A DNA stretch of 27,980 nt from a virus. Every line of letters begins with the position of its first letter. Position 1 is the stretch's first letter. The position numbers were made by a program, and so were the translations under genes. The notes under the pieces are model-generated. The model had not been told where the DNA came from. It ran no database searches and saw nothing but the letters and a program-made list of their open reading frames with translations. Shown here one piece after another: positions 8,875-19,398 of this stretch. The stretch covers positions 1 to 27,980 of the IMG/VR virus record IMGVR_UViG_3300020165_000122, one strand, 5' to 3'.

Positions 8875-11447
8875 TACAATGCTCCCTTAGTATTTCCAAT
8901 TTTCTTTGGAACTTTTATAAATGAATCTCTTCTCATAGGCCGATTTTTCTGTGGTTTTGTGATTTTATAGTCACCAATCAATAAACCTTTATTTAAATTT
9001 CCACTTGAATCATAAATAGATTTACCTTCTAAATTACCAGTATTAATTTCTAATTTACAATTTGCTTTTAAATTAACATCTGAATTGTCACCTATAAATA
9101 TCTGTCCGACTGAACTTTCCTTTGAAAAAGATGATGTTGTGTGGTTGCCATCCCAATACAATGAACCATCTTCTTTTAATGCATTATGTGGTACAAAATT
9201 ATTGTATACTTGAAGTTCAGGAAAAAAATATTCTGGTGGATTTACAGCTCCCCCAGCAGCTGATGGTATAGTATTTGTTTGACTCGAAATAACTAATGGA
9301 TATAGATATTCTGCTATATCAGATCTTCCAATATTTGCCCATACAACAGCATCATTAACATCAAGGATACGATCACCATTTGTAGACAATGGAGCAATAT
9401 CAAATTCTTCAAAATATTGTGGAAATGGTAAATCTTCTAATAGGTTTAGTTTTGTGTCAACATAAATTCCAAGTAATTTATTTATATCATAACTACCTGT
9501 ATTAAAAAATCTAGCTTGTTCTAAATCTAATTTTTCTATGTTTTTACCAAGTTCATCGTTATCTCTAGCGTTTATTAAAAAATTTCTATCATTAATATCT
9601 GAAGTATTAGATATTTTTCCACCTTGTAGAGTATTAGTAACACTTTTTAAATATTTAGACTCTTTACTAACACCACCAATAATAGGTGTTGTATACGGCC
9701 ATGGTATTGTTGTAAAATCAGATCCACCCACTTCACCGAAATCTGGAAATTCACTTATTGGAATATCTAAATATAATCTACAAGTTACTAATTTCCACCT
9801 AACTGGTTCTAAATTCATAAATGGTAATCTTTCCTGTCGTACATTACTATTATCTACATTATACCATTTTACATAACTAAAAACTACTGCTTTAATTGTC
9901 TTAATACCAGAAGTAGTATAATTATGTACTAAAGGATTTTGAAATGGTGGATTATCACCTGGTGTTTGTGGAAAGGAAATAGATTGATGTAAATCATTAA
10001 AAATATATGTATTGTTTTTTCTTTGTAAATTTTTTATATCATTTTGGGTAACAACTCTATCATTTAAAACATCATCTAAAGTTTTATATTTATTTTCTTT
10101 ATCATCCCAATCAACAACAAAAAATTTATAGTATGGGGGAACGTCTTCACTATTATTTTCTAATATATAATCATCTGTAGTTTGAATTTCTGAAATTGAG
10201 AATGTTAAAGATACACTAGATGGAGCTGAATGTTTTTGTTGTTCAATATAATTTGATTTATATTCTTGTAAAGAAGATGATTCATTTCCCAATGTAACAT
10301 GTGGAACAGGTATATAATTTTTTGTAAAATAATTTTGTTGATTTAATGTTCCCGTATGAATAGATGAAATTTCATTAGTTAGAGTATAAGCAATGTAATC
10401 TGTTGCAAATGTATCAATATTAAAAAATTTTCCTGCAGTGATACTTCCAGTTATAGGATTGTATATTTGAGGTGGACTATAGGTATCACCAGCCCCAGCA
10501 GCAGTAGTAATTGTTAAACTGAAATTAGTTACTTTCCAAGCTGCAGCTCTTGAACCACCACTATCTTTTGTATCAGCTGATGTAAATTCAAAAGTTGTTG
10601 TTGTTGGGGAGATAATTTCACTATCTTTTATAAATAAGTCATCTTGACTTATTTTAAATACTTCAAATCTTTTTCTTCTTGCTCTAGTTCTTCCATGTTT
10701 CCATTTTTTTCTATCTCCCTTTAACCAAAATACAACTTGAATATAATTATTTTCATCATCTTCTTGAAAAATATTTGAAATAGATGAATCAGTTTGATTA
10801 GATGGATTAAATGGTTGATTATTAATGTTTCCATCTAAATTATTATTCACATCAGGAAAAAATCTTTTTAATTCAAGGTTTGCAAATTCACCCACAGAAG
10901 GAGTTGATTCTCTATTAAGATTAGATACCATAGTTTGACCAGATAAAAAATCTAATTCTCCTGGTCCTTTTTTCTCATCATAACTAGGCATATCCCAGTC
11001 CATAAAACATCCAGTATGCCAAGGAGAACTATCTTTATCAGTACCATCTACAACATTTAAACCGATTCCATTGTATATTCCATCATACATATCATCGTAA
11101 GATTTTAAAGATTGATTTTCATCATAACAATCAAAAGTATTTCTATCAAATATAAATCCCCTAGCATGTGTACGTCTTACCCTATAACTAACACCTGAAT
11201 TATCTATTCTTACCCTATCAATAGTAATATTAGATGAACCTTTAAATCTTAATCCACCAGCTAATATTTTTTCATTTAAAGGATCACCTACAGAAGTTGC
11301 ATATAATGCATTATCAGAAAATTTATTGTATGGTGTTTGAACTCCACTAGAGGATATAAAAGCTTCATCTATAGAATTACCAGTATAATGATATTGACCA
11401 AATGCATTTGCATTAGGATAATGTTTAAATAATTTTTTCTTAGCCAT
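8874..11447 (-). CDS. Large tail/baseplate appendage protein sharing modules with the 2111-residue protein
   Basis: An 857-residue protein with no enzymatic motif. Two stretches match its larger upstream neighbour. One is TTPIIGGVSKESKYLKSV near residue 586, against TTPIIGGYSKESIYYKSI near 1132 of the neighbour. The other is a C-terminal module (DSSGNLNKGLLIGDYK, about 805-822) against DESGNNNKGFVFSDFK, each followed by a K/R-rich tail ending in TKG. An arginine-rich patch (KKWKHGRTRARRKRFEVF) lies near residue 250. The gene is tied to both neighbours by TAATG stop-start overlaps, implying translational coupling and matched production. It is likely an assembly partner of the 2111- and 1625-residue proteins on the tail; its exact role is unknown. 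Confidence 0.7.
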   Translation of the reverse strand: MAKKKLFKHYPNANAFGQYHYTGNSIDEAFISSSGVQTPYNKFSDNALYATSVGDPLNEKILAGGLRFKGSSNITIDRVRIDNSGVSYRVRRTHARGFIFDRNTFDCYDENQSLKSYDDMYDGIYNGIGLNVVDGTDKDSSPWHTGCFMDWDMPSYDEKKGPGELDFLSGQTMVSNLNRESTPSVGEFANLELKRFFPDVNNNLDGNINNQPFNPSNQTDSSISNIFQEDDENNYIQVVFWLKGDRKKWKHGRTRARRKRFEVFKISQDDLFIKDSEIISPTTTTFEFTSADTKDSGGSRAAAWKVTNFSLTITTAAGAGDTYSPPQIYNPITGSITAGKFFNIDTFATDYIAYTLTNEISSIHTGTLNQQNYFTKNYIPVPHVTLGNESSSLQEYKSNYIEQQKHSAPSSVSLTFSISEIQTTDDYILENNSEDVPPYYKFFVVDWDDKENKYKTLDDVLNDRVVTQNDIKNLQRKNNTYIFNDLHQSISFPQTPGDNPPFQNPLVHNYTTSGIKTIKAVVFSYVKWYNVDNSNVRQERLPFMNLEPVRWKLVTCRLYLDIPISEFPDFGEVGGSDFTTIPWPYTTPIIGGVSKESKYLKSVTNTLQGGKISNTSDINDRNFLINARDNDELGKNIEKLDLEQARFFNTGSYDINKLLGIYVDTKLNLLEDLPFPQYFEEFDIAPLSTNGDRILDVNDAVVWANIGRSDIAEYLYPLVISSQTNTIPSAAGGAVNPPEYFFPELQVYNNFVPHNALKEDGSLYWDGNHTTSSFSKESSVGQIFIGDNSDVNLKANCKLEINTGNLEGKSIYDSSGNLNKGLLIGDYKITKPQKNRPMRRDSFIKVPKKIGNTKGAL

Positions 11448-14400
11448 TAAAATGGTCCTTTAGTTTTTTTACTTTTAATTCTATTTGTATTTTTTGTTTT
11501 TTTAGGTGTAAGCGTTTCAATATCAAATTTTGGTTTAAAATCACTAAAAACAAAACCTTTATTATTATTACCACTTTCATCATCTAATACATTAATATCA
11601 ATTTGATTTGTATTAATATTTATTTTTAATGATTTATCATCTAAATTATCATTAGTTATTGGTGCATTTAATGGGAATGGTATTCTATTACAAGGTAATG
11701 AATCTGATTGAAATAAACCATCAGCTTCATATCTTGGTAATACAGGATAATAATAATTATCAATCCACTCTTGTTGTGAATAAATATCTATTGATTTATT
11801 TAATCCTCTAAAATAACTTGTAGGAATTTCAAAAACCATATTACCATTCCAAACCATAGCTCCATTTGAACTTACACCATTATCATTATATGATGTTTGG
11901 TCTGGATTATCTTCCATATAATCATATATTTCAGGAGCATCATAATATACATTAATATTGTGAGTATTTGGATTTCCGTCAAAAGTTTCACCATTTATTT
12001 TTATTGATGATACATATAAATTTCTATCTTGTTCTCCCGAAGGTCCAAGTAGAGGTGGTGTTCCATTATTATCATAATTAATTTTTATTTCTTGAACATC
12101 TAAACTTTTATCAATTGGCATATCAAATCTATAATCAACTTCAGGTCCTATAGACATATTATAACCTGTATTTATAATAAAACCACTGTCAATTATATTT
12201 CCGTTTACAATATAATTATAATGTGGTGCAACACCAAGAGTTCCAGATTCAAGGTCAACATCAGCCATTCCAGTCATAGTAACTGATATTTGATTATCTA
12301 ATCCTTTTCTATTATAAATACTGTAATTTTCAGGAATAATGTTTTTCCAATATCTTAAATGTGATGGATTTCCAACATGTTCTAACCCTCTTGTAGATTG
12401 ATTTCTTCTACCATCACTACTTCCTAAACATACACCAGCATCCATATCACAAATATATCCTGTAGGACATATTCCATCTTCAACAATTATTTGCACGCTA
12501 GATATATATTTACAACTAGCATTTACATCTGGATTATCAGCTAATACTTGATTGAGTTCCGTACAAAGTTCAGGTGAAGTATATCCAGTTCCACAATAAT
12601 CTTTATATTCTTCAGCATCATCTCCTGTTGCATAACACGATGTACAGTTTCCAAGTGTATCTTCATAAGTTTCGTCAATTACACTACCATAATGAGGTAA
12701 CATACAATAATAATTATGAGTTGCATCATTATATTGAGAACACGTTCCATGACTTAGACATGGTACGGGAAAGCTTTTTGACTGACATGGTACTGTACAA
12801 ACATTAGTGTTTTCTTGAGGTGCCCAATAGCTTGTACCACAATAACTATAAAAATTCACATCTTGCAAATCTCCAGTTTCACCATCAGTAACACTTACTT
12901 CTTCATTTGGAGGATCTTCACAGTCAAAACTCATCCAACAATGTTCACCAATTTGACTTTCATAAAATGGGTATGTTGTCATATCTATACCACCTGAGTT
13001 GGAGGGACACACATCAATATTAAAATTTAATGTTGTTTGAACACCACCGTATGGCATCATACCATCCCAATTACTACCCAAATAAGGAGCTTCCCAATAT
13101 GGCGTTTCACCATCTACTACTATCAAATATGTATATCCTTTTACAAACTCTTCTAAACCACCAAATGGGATATAACCATTGGGAAAAAATGGATTTCCTT
13201 GTGGTAAAATATTATTTATTACATCACTCGTTAACAGAACAAAATCAGACATTCCCACACCACCATGTGAATCAAAATATGACGAATCTGAATATGGATA
13301 TTCTCCATCAGGATTTAATAATTGAATCCATACCGTTTCACTTCCTGTTCGTTCTTCTATAGTATCTAAAATATTAAATGTTGTATCAGCTGTCCATACT
13401 GCTGTACACTCCTCACCAGCTGGTGTTCTAAAACATTGTAATGTTTCAGGTTTACCGGTAGAAGGGTACTCAGGACTAATTTTAGTTGGAGGTAAAGTTG
13501 AAAATGTTATTGTTGTATTTCCTGGATATACACAACTACCATCATTATTTGTTGCATATTGATTGTAATTACAAGCTTCACTATCTGAACATCCATCCAT
13601 ATCATTTTCATCACAAATACCATTATTATTCTGATCATTTAAACATTCACCAGCACAATCAAATATTTCACTTTTAAATAAATTTTCAGCTAGTTCAGTT
13701 AGTTGATTACCTGTATATTCATGTATACCATCTTGATTAACTATATCCGTTGGGAATGTACATGTAAAATTATTAATTGTAGCTTGACTATTATAATTAC
13801 AAGCTGAGGAATCCATACACCCATATATTCCTAAATAATTATCATCTGTTACAGTTCCAGCTTCTTCATCTAAATTCCAAGCTTGGGTTTCTTCATCCCA
13901 AACCCACACATTACCATTCTCATCAACAACTATTTGACCATCATACTCACCATAGATACCACCAGTAGCTGGGTCTATAGCGTTAGATGGTGTATAAAAA
14001 TCTTCACAGTCAGAGTTATCTCTCTCATACCAATCTTCATCACCCAATAATTCCCATATTTGTTTTGGTTCATTGAAATATCTTACATTTGTTATATCCG
14101 AATCACCAACTGACTTTCCAATTTCTTCAGTATTTATTTTTAAACCATTATTTATTTTGTCGCCAAGTTCATCTGGTAAACTAAATCTTTCTTTTTTAAA
14201 TTCATTTAAAATATTTAAATTATCATCAAATGATGTATTTAATTTATTTAAAGCAATTTCTGTTTTTAATTTATCACTTATTTTATCAAAATTTACATCT
14301 ACTTTTATATCATCGGATATTAGTCCATTATTTCTTTTTATTGATTTATAATAAATACTTTCTTTAGAATAACCACCAATAATTGGTGTTGTATTTTTAT

Positions 14401-17400
14401 AAGGAATAAATGAAAATCCATCTGAACCAAAATATGTAAAGTCTTCATCAGCCCCCTCATTAATGTTTATCCTTAAAGTAAATCTTTTATTACTAACTAC
14501 CCCAAGTGTATTAGTACTATATTCTCTTAAATCTCCTATATAATTACCTTGTACACTTTCAGGTTTCATTCTAAGTATTGTTCCTGTTATTTCGTATATA
14601 CCACTTTCTTTAAAATAGTGATATATCATTTTTGAATTATTTAATTGTTCAGGCTCTTTAAAATCTATTGGAGAATTATCACCCCAATCTACATCGTATA
14701 TATAAAAATATCCATATGAAAAATCATCAAACATTATATCCGAATTACTAAAAATATCATTATTTGGAAATCTTGGATAAAAATAAAATTGTGCTTCTAA
14801 TGGAGCAGTTGTATCATTATAAGCTTCAACTTGTTCTTCTATTGTTGGGTCGTAATACTTTGTTAAAGAAGCTTTACCAAAATTTGCAGTAGATATTTTT
14901 TTTCTAACATCAACATCTATATTAAAATCATATGATTCTTTTACTTCAAAATTATCCAAATATATTACAGCTTTTTTATCTATATTTGGAAAGTTTGAAT
15001 TATTCCCCTGATAATATTGAAGTAATGGACCTGAAGAATATGTGTTTGTTAAATCTACATCTGGAAGAATTAATTTTGGGAATACATAAAATTCCATTGG
15101 ACCTTTTAATGATTTTAAATTTGAAGATATTCTATCATAACTTGGAGCAACTATATATTCAAATTTTTCCCAAAGGTTTAATTTTGTATTATTAAATCTT
15201 CCAATTCCAGATTGCCAACCTTTTTCGTTTTCAGTTGTATTAACATCATAATTAGTTATTCCAGTATTATTAGGATCAATAGGTACATTACCAACCAATG
15301 AATTATAATAAGCATTTTGTTCAGAAGTTCTATAAGCATAACCTTCACCTAACCCATCTTCATCTGCATCAGGTGTATAGGTTTGAGTATTTGTACCACC
15401 AAAGGTTAACATAGTTCCAACACCAACATCTTCAATATTGACAGAATCATCTATAACTGTAGTTTTCATATAAAATGAAATTCTAAATGTTTGATATGGT
15501 TGTAAATTTAAATTTGTATCAGATAAGTGTTGTTCGTTAGATATAATAGCTCTTTGAGCAAAATATGAACCCATACCATAATTACTGGGTCCAAGATTAA
15601 GTGTATCCATAATTAAACATTTGTTAGCAGTTAAACATTCATCATTATTTTTACTCCAAAAACTATTTCGTGGATAATCAGCTGGAACACCACCATCATC
15701 CGCATCACTATATTGTGATACATCAGCATCAATATTGATAAGGATTGGCCATTTATTTTGTTTATAAATTTCCCATCCTTCTGGTTTGTATGGTTCTCCA
15801 TCATTTCTACTATAATAATCTGTGCCGCTTGTTGTCGAACCAAGTGTTGAATAATTAAAATTATTTTGACCATCTCCATCATCATCTATACCTTCAACAA
15901 AAGGATGAATAAACTTACCATTACCATTTGATAATAAATTACCTTTTGGATATTGTGAAAATTTTTCATCCGATAAATTTTCTAAAAAATTATCAGTTAA
16001 TTCATTATCGTCTTCTGTTTGAAATATTCCTAAAGCTGGTCTTTTATCATTATCACTTAAATAATAATCATTAGAATTGTATTGTGTTACAAAATTACAA
16101 GCATCTCTACCACTTTTATATCTCCCATACAACTTCCAATCTTCTGGATAGTGTAATGTATTTCCCTCTTCACAGGATTTATAAGCCAATCTAACTCTAT
16201 CACCATTGTTACATACAGCTACTAATTCATTTAATTGAAGATCAATTTCTATTTCACTGTCACAATTATAGGAATTAAATGCAAGAGTACCACCTTCTTC
16301 TGTAGTAGTAGGTAATGGATAAAATCTACCAAAGTAAGAATCATCTTCGTCAGTTTCATAACATCTCATTATTTCTAAATGACTACAAGTTTCTACAACT
16401 TCTGGTCTTAAATCTATACCACTATATGCATCATAATCTTCACCATTAGTTTTCGTCATTGTTTGTTCAATATTAACACCAGCTATACCAAAATCATTCC
16501 AAGATTCAGGATATATAACATCATTCATCCATTGATAAAATAATTCTCTATATCTATCTTCATGATACCCACAAGCTTCAATATTATCTTGAGGTGGAAA
16601 AGATTGACATAAAACTGGCCCCATTGGAGCTCCCAATCTAAATATTACATCAAGTGCTTTTCTTCTACCTTCAGCTGTATATCCAAATTGAGCAAATAAA
16701 TTAGAACCAGTCCTAACCAAATTAATTGTTTGAGTTGGAATCCAACCTAAACCAAACCCCTCTAACGTCTCGTCTGTCTGTACGGATACATACCTACTTA
16801 TATAGTAAGAAATACTTAGCTGTTCATTGTTACCATTAATTAAGTTATCTAAAACATTTCCCTCATTAGAACCAAAGAAACAATGACCATATGGTGGATT
16901 ATTGGTATTAGTAGGTTCTGTTGGCATATAATAACCATGAAAATCTTGTTGGTAATAGGGATTAGGACAAGAACAACCACGAAATGGATCGAGATTATCA
17001 AATTGATTGTTACTAATAAGATGTGGGTGGGCACCATTATCGAAACTATCATATGGTATTACTGTATCAGTATTTAAATCATAAAATGGGTAAAAGAGAA
17101 AACTATTATAATCCTCACCAATTTCAACATTTTCATAATATTCTTCAACTAAATTATAGGTGCTGCCATATGGTACTACACACAAAGCATCCAAGTGGTA
17201 ATAACTAATTGTATCACTACTATTAGTACCACATGGATAGAGATTACAAGCATCACTAAAGCTATTCATCATAGCAGGATCACTAGGAAGCATATCCTCC
17301 GAGTCACAACATTGGTAAGATATATCTGGTTCATCAAATACATCAGGATCCAATGGTTTTACACACTCCCAACAAGCAGCGTCCCCATTAACAAAACAAC

Positions 17401-17782
17401 CTGGTGCACAATAATCAGGATCAGGATTATCACCTGGATCTACTAAAAGACCATCCCACGATACAATGGAAATAGGTGAGTCGGGTGAATAATCTACTAC
17501 AGAATGGTTATTCCAATAATTAATGTCAAGAGAAGATTCTTTAAACTCTTCAGTTAAGTAAGAAATAGTTGGAACTTCTTCTCCAATATAACGACAATTA
17601 AACCCTATTCTATTTATACCGTTTTCTTCTGTAGCTATTTCATCACCATATAACAAATCACCAATTTCAACAGGTCTCCAAAACTGACATTCTATTAATT
17701 CGGGGTTAAGATTTCTGGTAACTTTATATCCGTTACTTAATATTTCCGTATTATGAGTATATTCTCCGTAATATTCCGCCAT
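11447..17782 (-). CDS. Giant cysteine-rich tail adhesin-like protein
   Basis: At 2111 residues this is the largest gene here. Visible modules: a cysteine-containing N-terminal part (about 120-310). An acidic loop DDDGDGQNN follows near 645. A PKD/Ig-like strand set lies at about 1017-1071 (DVDWGDNSP, then YHYFKESGIYEITG). The module PIIGGYSKES, shared with the next gene, is near 1132. Two GC.DS.ACNYN..AT repeats occur at about 1320 and 1396, separated by a calcium-loop-like DQNNNGICDEND. About 1610-1790 is EGF-like, with 16 cysteines and endings such as CPTGYICDMDAGVC. The C-terminal DESGNNNKG module is also shared with the next gene. No signal peptide or membrane segment is seen. A start at 17782 is supported by AAGG. 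Position after the wedge genes suggests a host-contact protein; receptor binding is inferred. Confidence 0.75.
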   Translation of the reverse strand: MAEYYGEYTHNTEILSNGYKVTRNLNPELIECQFWRPVEIGDLLYGDEIATEENGINRIGFNCRYIGEEVPTISYLTEEFKESSLDINYWNNHSVVDYSPDSPISIVSWDGLLVDPGDNPDPDYCAPGCFVNGDAACWECVKPLDPDVFDEPDISYQCCDSEDMLPSDPAMMNSFSDACNLYPCGTNSSDTISYYHLDALCVVPYGSTYNLVEEYYENVEIGEDYNSFLFYPFYDLNTDTVIPYDSFDNGAHPHLISNNQFDNLDPFRGCSCPNPYYQQDFHGYYMPTEPTNTNNPPYGHCFFGSNEGNVLDNLINGNNEQLSISYYISRYVSVQTDETLEGFGLGWIPTQTINLVRTGSNLFAQFGYTAEGRRKALDVIFRLGAPMGPVLCQSFPPQDNIEACGYHEDRYRELFYQWMNDVIYPESWNDFGIAGVNIEQTMTKTNGEDYDAYSGIDLRPEVVETCSHLEIMRCYETDEDDSYFGRFYPLPTTTEEGGTLAFNSYNCDSEIEIDLQLNELVAVCNNGDRVRLAYKSCEEGNTLHYPEDWKLYGRYKSGRDACNFVTQYNSNDYYLSDNDKRPALGIFQTEDDNELTDNFLENLSDEKFSQYPKGNLLSNGNGKFIHPFVEGIDDDGDGQNNFNYSTLGSTTSGTDYYSRNDGEPYKPEGWEIYKQNKWPILINIDADVSQYSDADDGGVPADYPRNSFWSKNNDECLTANKCLIMDTLNLGPSNYGMGSYFAQRAIISNEQHLSDTNLNLQPYQTFRISFYMKTTVIDDSVNIEDVGVGTMLTFGGTNTQTYTPDADEDGLGEGYAYRTSEQNAYYNSLVGNVPIDPNNTGITNYDVNTTENEKGWQSGIGRFNNTKLNLWEKFEYIVAPSYDRISSNLKSLKGPMEFYVFPKLILPDVDLTNTYSSGPLLQYYQGNNSNFPNIDKKAVIYLDNFEVKESYDFNIDVDVRKKISTANFGKASLTKYYDPTIEEQVEAYNDTTAPLEAQFYFYPRFPNNDIFSNSDIMFDDFSYGYFYIYDVDWGDNSPIDFKEPEQLNNSKMIYHYFKESGIYEITGTILRMKPESVQGNYIGDLREYSTNTLGVVSNKRFTLRININEGADEDFTYFGSDGFSFIPYKNTTPIIGGYSKESIYYKSIKRNNGLISDDIKVDVNFDKISDKLKTEIALNKLNTSFDDNLNILNEFKKERFSLPDELGDKINNGLKINTEEIGKSVGDSDITNVRYFNEPKQIWELLGDEDWYERDNSDCEDFYTPSNAIDPATGGIYGEYDGQIVVDENGNVWVWDEETQAWNLDEEAGTVTDDNYLGIYGCMDSSACNYNSQATINNFTCTFPTDIVNQDGIHEYTGNQLTELAENLFKSEIFDCAGECLNDQNNNGICDENDMDGCSDSEACNYNQYATNNDGSCVYPGNTTITFSTLPPTKISPEYPSTGKPETLQCFRTPAGEECTAVWTADTTFNILDTIEERTGSETVWIQLLNPDGEYPYSDSSYFDSHGGVGMSDFVLLTSDVINNILPQGNPFFPNGYIPFGGLEEFVKGYTYLIVVDGETPYWEAPYLGSNWDGMMPYGGVQTTLNFNIDVCPSNSGGIDMTTYPFYESQIGEHCWMSFDCEDPPNEEVSVTDGETGDLQDVNFYSYCGTSYWAPQENTNVCTVPCQSKSFPVPCLSHGTCSQYNDATHNYYCMLPHYGSVIDETYEDTLGNCTSCYATGDDAEEYKDYCGTGYTSPELCTELNQVLADNPDVNASCKYISSVQIIVEDGICPTGYICDMDAGVCLGSSDGRRNQSTRGLEHVGNPSHLRYWKNIIPENYSIYNRKGLDNQISVTMTGMADVDLESGTLGVAPHYNYIVNGNIIDSGFIINTGYNMSIGPEVDYRFDMPIDKSLDVQEIKINYDNNGTPPLLGPSGEQDRNLYVSSIKINGETFDGNPNTHNINVYYDAPEIYDYMEDNPDQTSYNDNGVSSNGAMVWNGNMVFEIPTSYFRGLNKSIDIYSQQEWIDNYYYPVLPRYEADGLFQSDSLPCNRIPFPLNAPITNDNLDDKSLKININTNQIDINVLDDESGNNNKGFVFSDFKPKFDIETLTPKKTKNTNRIKSKKTKGPF

Positions 17783-17790
17783 ACTATACC

Positions 17791-19395
17791 TTAATCAATT
17801 TTAAAACCACGAGCTCTTAATAAGTTACTTCGTGATATTATTTCTACTTTACATTTTGCACCATAACCAGAGAATGGAACTATTTGAGGTTCTGATCCAG
17901 GAATTACATGATTTATCCAAAAATCAGAATTTCGTTTATTATCAGAATATTCTTGACTGTAATCTCCAGTAGCTTCAGGTTCAATAGTGTTTTGATTAAA
18001 TGTTGCACAGATAAAATACCATTCTTGAAAATCTACTGGTATTCTTGTAGTAGTAAGTTTTCCAATTGATGGATTTTCTCCTTCAGGAATATTTATCTGT
18101 CTATCATAACCACCAGCCCAAGACATACCAGTATGAGAATCTCTTAAAATACCTACTTCACCATCATCAAGTGGTTTATCTCGTACTACTAATTGTACAA
18201 ACCTTTCAGTATTTGTGTTTGTAAAAAATGGTTCGTTAGTATCTTTTGTTAAAACATTATTATCTAAAACATATTTTTCAAAAGTATCTACATCAGTACC
18301 TTGAGCATTTTGATACATACTATTTTTATCTACAACATAAGTTTCTAATTTAAACCCAAAAGGATTATCTGTTCTTGTTGGATTACCAAAATTAAAAAGA
18401 GTTCCTTCTGATACTTTGTCTAAAAATCTAACCCACATTGTTATGGTAAAGCCTGTGTCTAAATATTCTTGTGTTACTGGATTTAAACCTTCAACAAATT
18501 CACTATTTGTATTTCTTATAATAATACCTTGATTCAAATTTCTAAATTGTAAATATCCACTTGATTTATTTTCGTATTCTGGCCTACCATCTTGTGGTAA
18601 AATTGGTTCTTCTAATATATCTTTTAAATATGGTTCAACAGTTCTATAAATATCTTCAATAGTTTTTGATTCATTTATATTACCTGTAGGTAGATTTTTT
18701 ATTCTATGAATGTACCCCTCATCTTCATTATAAGTTATACTATTATCTTGACTGTATTGTTCATTACCAGTCCAAGTTCCATTTGGTAATCTATCAACTG
18801 GATTATTAAAATCAGGTACTGTATTTGGAAGTAAAGCACCAAGTTCATTAAAAAATCTTGTAATTCTATCTTGTCTTGTGTCACCAATTGGTAATAATTC
18901 GTAAATACTTGTATCTAAAAATTCATTAGCTTTATCAACATTTATAATAGAAGATTCGTTTTTAATTGAAACAAATTGACTTACATTGAGAGGATTAGTA
19001 TTTGAATCTACTATAAAATCTATGTTTCCTGCATCACCATCTATACCATCAATAATACTTTCCAAAGCAATTGTATAAACTGGATTATCTGATGTCCCAG
19101 CATTAAGTATTGAAATTGTCACATTATCTATATCACTTATTATTAAAGCTAATTGTTCTAATTTTGGTATTTCTTCACCATCTACTGTAGATGTAAACAA
19201 TAAATCTTTTTTATTTGCTTCTACATCTTTTTGATATAAAACCAATCTATCATTTTCACCTCTTCCTAATTGAATTGTTCCATTACGAATTGTCTTTTGA
19301 TTATCTTTTACAACATTCGGATTGATAACACCAGATTCATCTAAAATTAATTCATCAGCAATTTTATCTAATAATTGTTCTACTGTAACTGGCAT
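17791..19395 (-). CDS. Tail structural protein with C-terminal ConA/LamG-like domain
   Basis: A 534-residue protein. The N-terminal 200 residues are acidic with a Gly/Asp-rich stretch (IIDGIDGDAGN, near 115-125). From about residue 280 the pattern is that of a concanavalin-like jelly-roll: GFTITMWVRFLDKVSEGTLFNFG at about 312-335 and EWYFICATFNQN near 453-465, which are the usual two core strands of LamG-type domains that bind sugars or proteins. A strong Shine-Dalgarno run, GGGGGAG, lies 9 bases before the ATG and partly inside a 21-codon duplicated fragment. Eight bases separate it from the next gene. It is likely a baseplate or fibre component involved in surface binding; the domain call is moderate and the role inferred. 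Confidence 0.7.
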   Translation of the reverse strand: MPVTVEQLLDKIADELILDESGVINPNVVKDNQKTIRNGTIQLGRGENDRLVLYQKDVEANKKDLLFTSTVDGEEIPKLEQLALIISDIDNVTISILNAGTSDNPVYTIALESIIDGIDGDAGNIDFIVDSNTNPLNVSQFVSIKNESSIINVDKANEFLDTSIYELLPIGDTRQDRITRFFNELGALLPNTVPDFNNPVDRLPNGTWTGNEQYSQDNSITYNEDEGYIHRIKNLPTGNINESKTIEDIYRTVEPYLKDILEEPILPQDGRPEYENKSSGYLQFRNLNQGIIIRNTNSEFVEGLNPVTQEYLDTGFTITMWVRFLDKVSEGTLFNFGNPTRTDNPFGFKLETYVVDKNSMYQNAQGTDVDTFEKYVLDNNVLTKDTNEPFFTNTNTERFVQLVVRDKPLDDGEVGILRDSHTGMSWAGGYDRQINIPEGENPSIGKLTTTRIPVDFQEWYFICATFNQNTIEPEATGDYSQEYSDNKRNSDFWINHVIPGSEPQIVPFSGYGAKCKVEIISRSNLLRARGFKID

Positions 19396-19398
19396 AAC

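Noticed and set aside
9538-9876. 112-codon open frame on the plus strand
   Set aside because: It lies wholly inside the 857-residue gene, has no ribosome binding site or recognisable motif, and is explained by the AT-rich antisense of a real gene.
12574-13677. Run of four plus-strand open frames rich in H, Y, N and L
   Set aside because: All are antisense to the 2111-residue gene. Their odd composition follows from complementing Asn/Asp/Tyr/Gly codons, and none has a plausible start signal.
14073-17446. Further plus-strand and out-of-frame minus-strand open frames of 64-92 codons
   Set aside because: All are shadows of the 2111-residue gene, with repetitive M/I/L-rich or F/S-rich products and no independent coding evidence.
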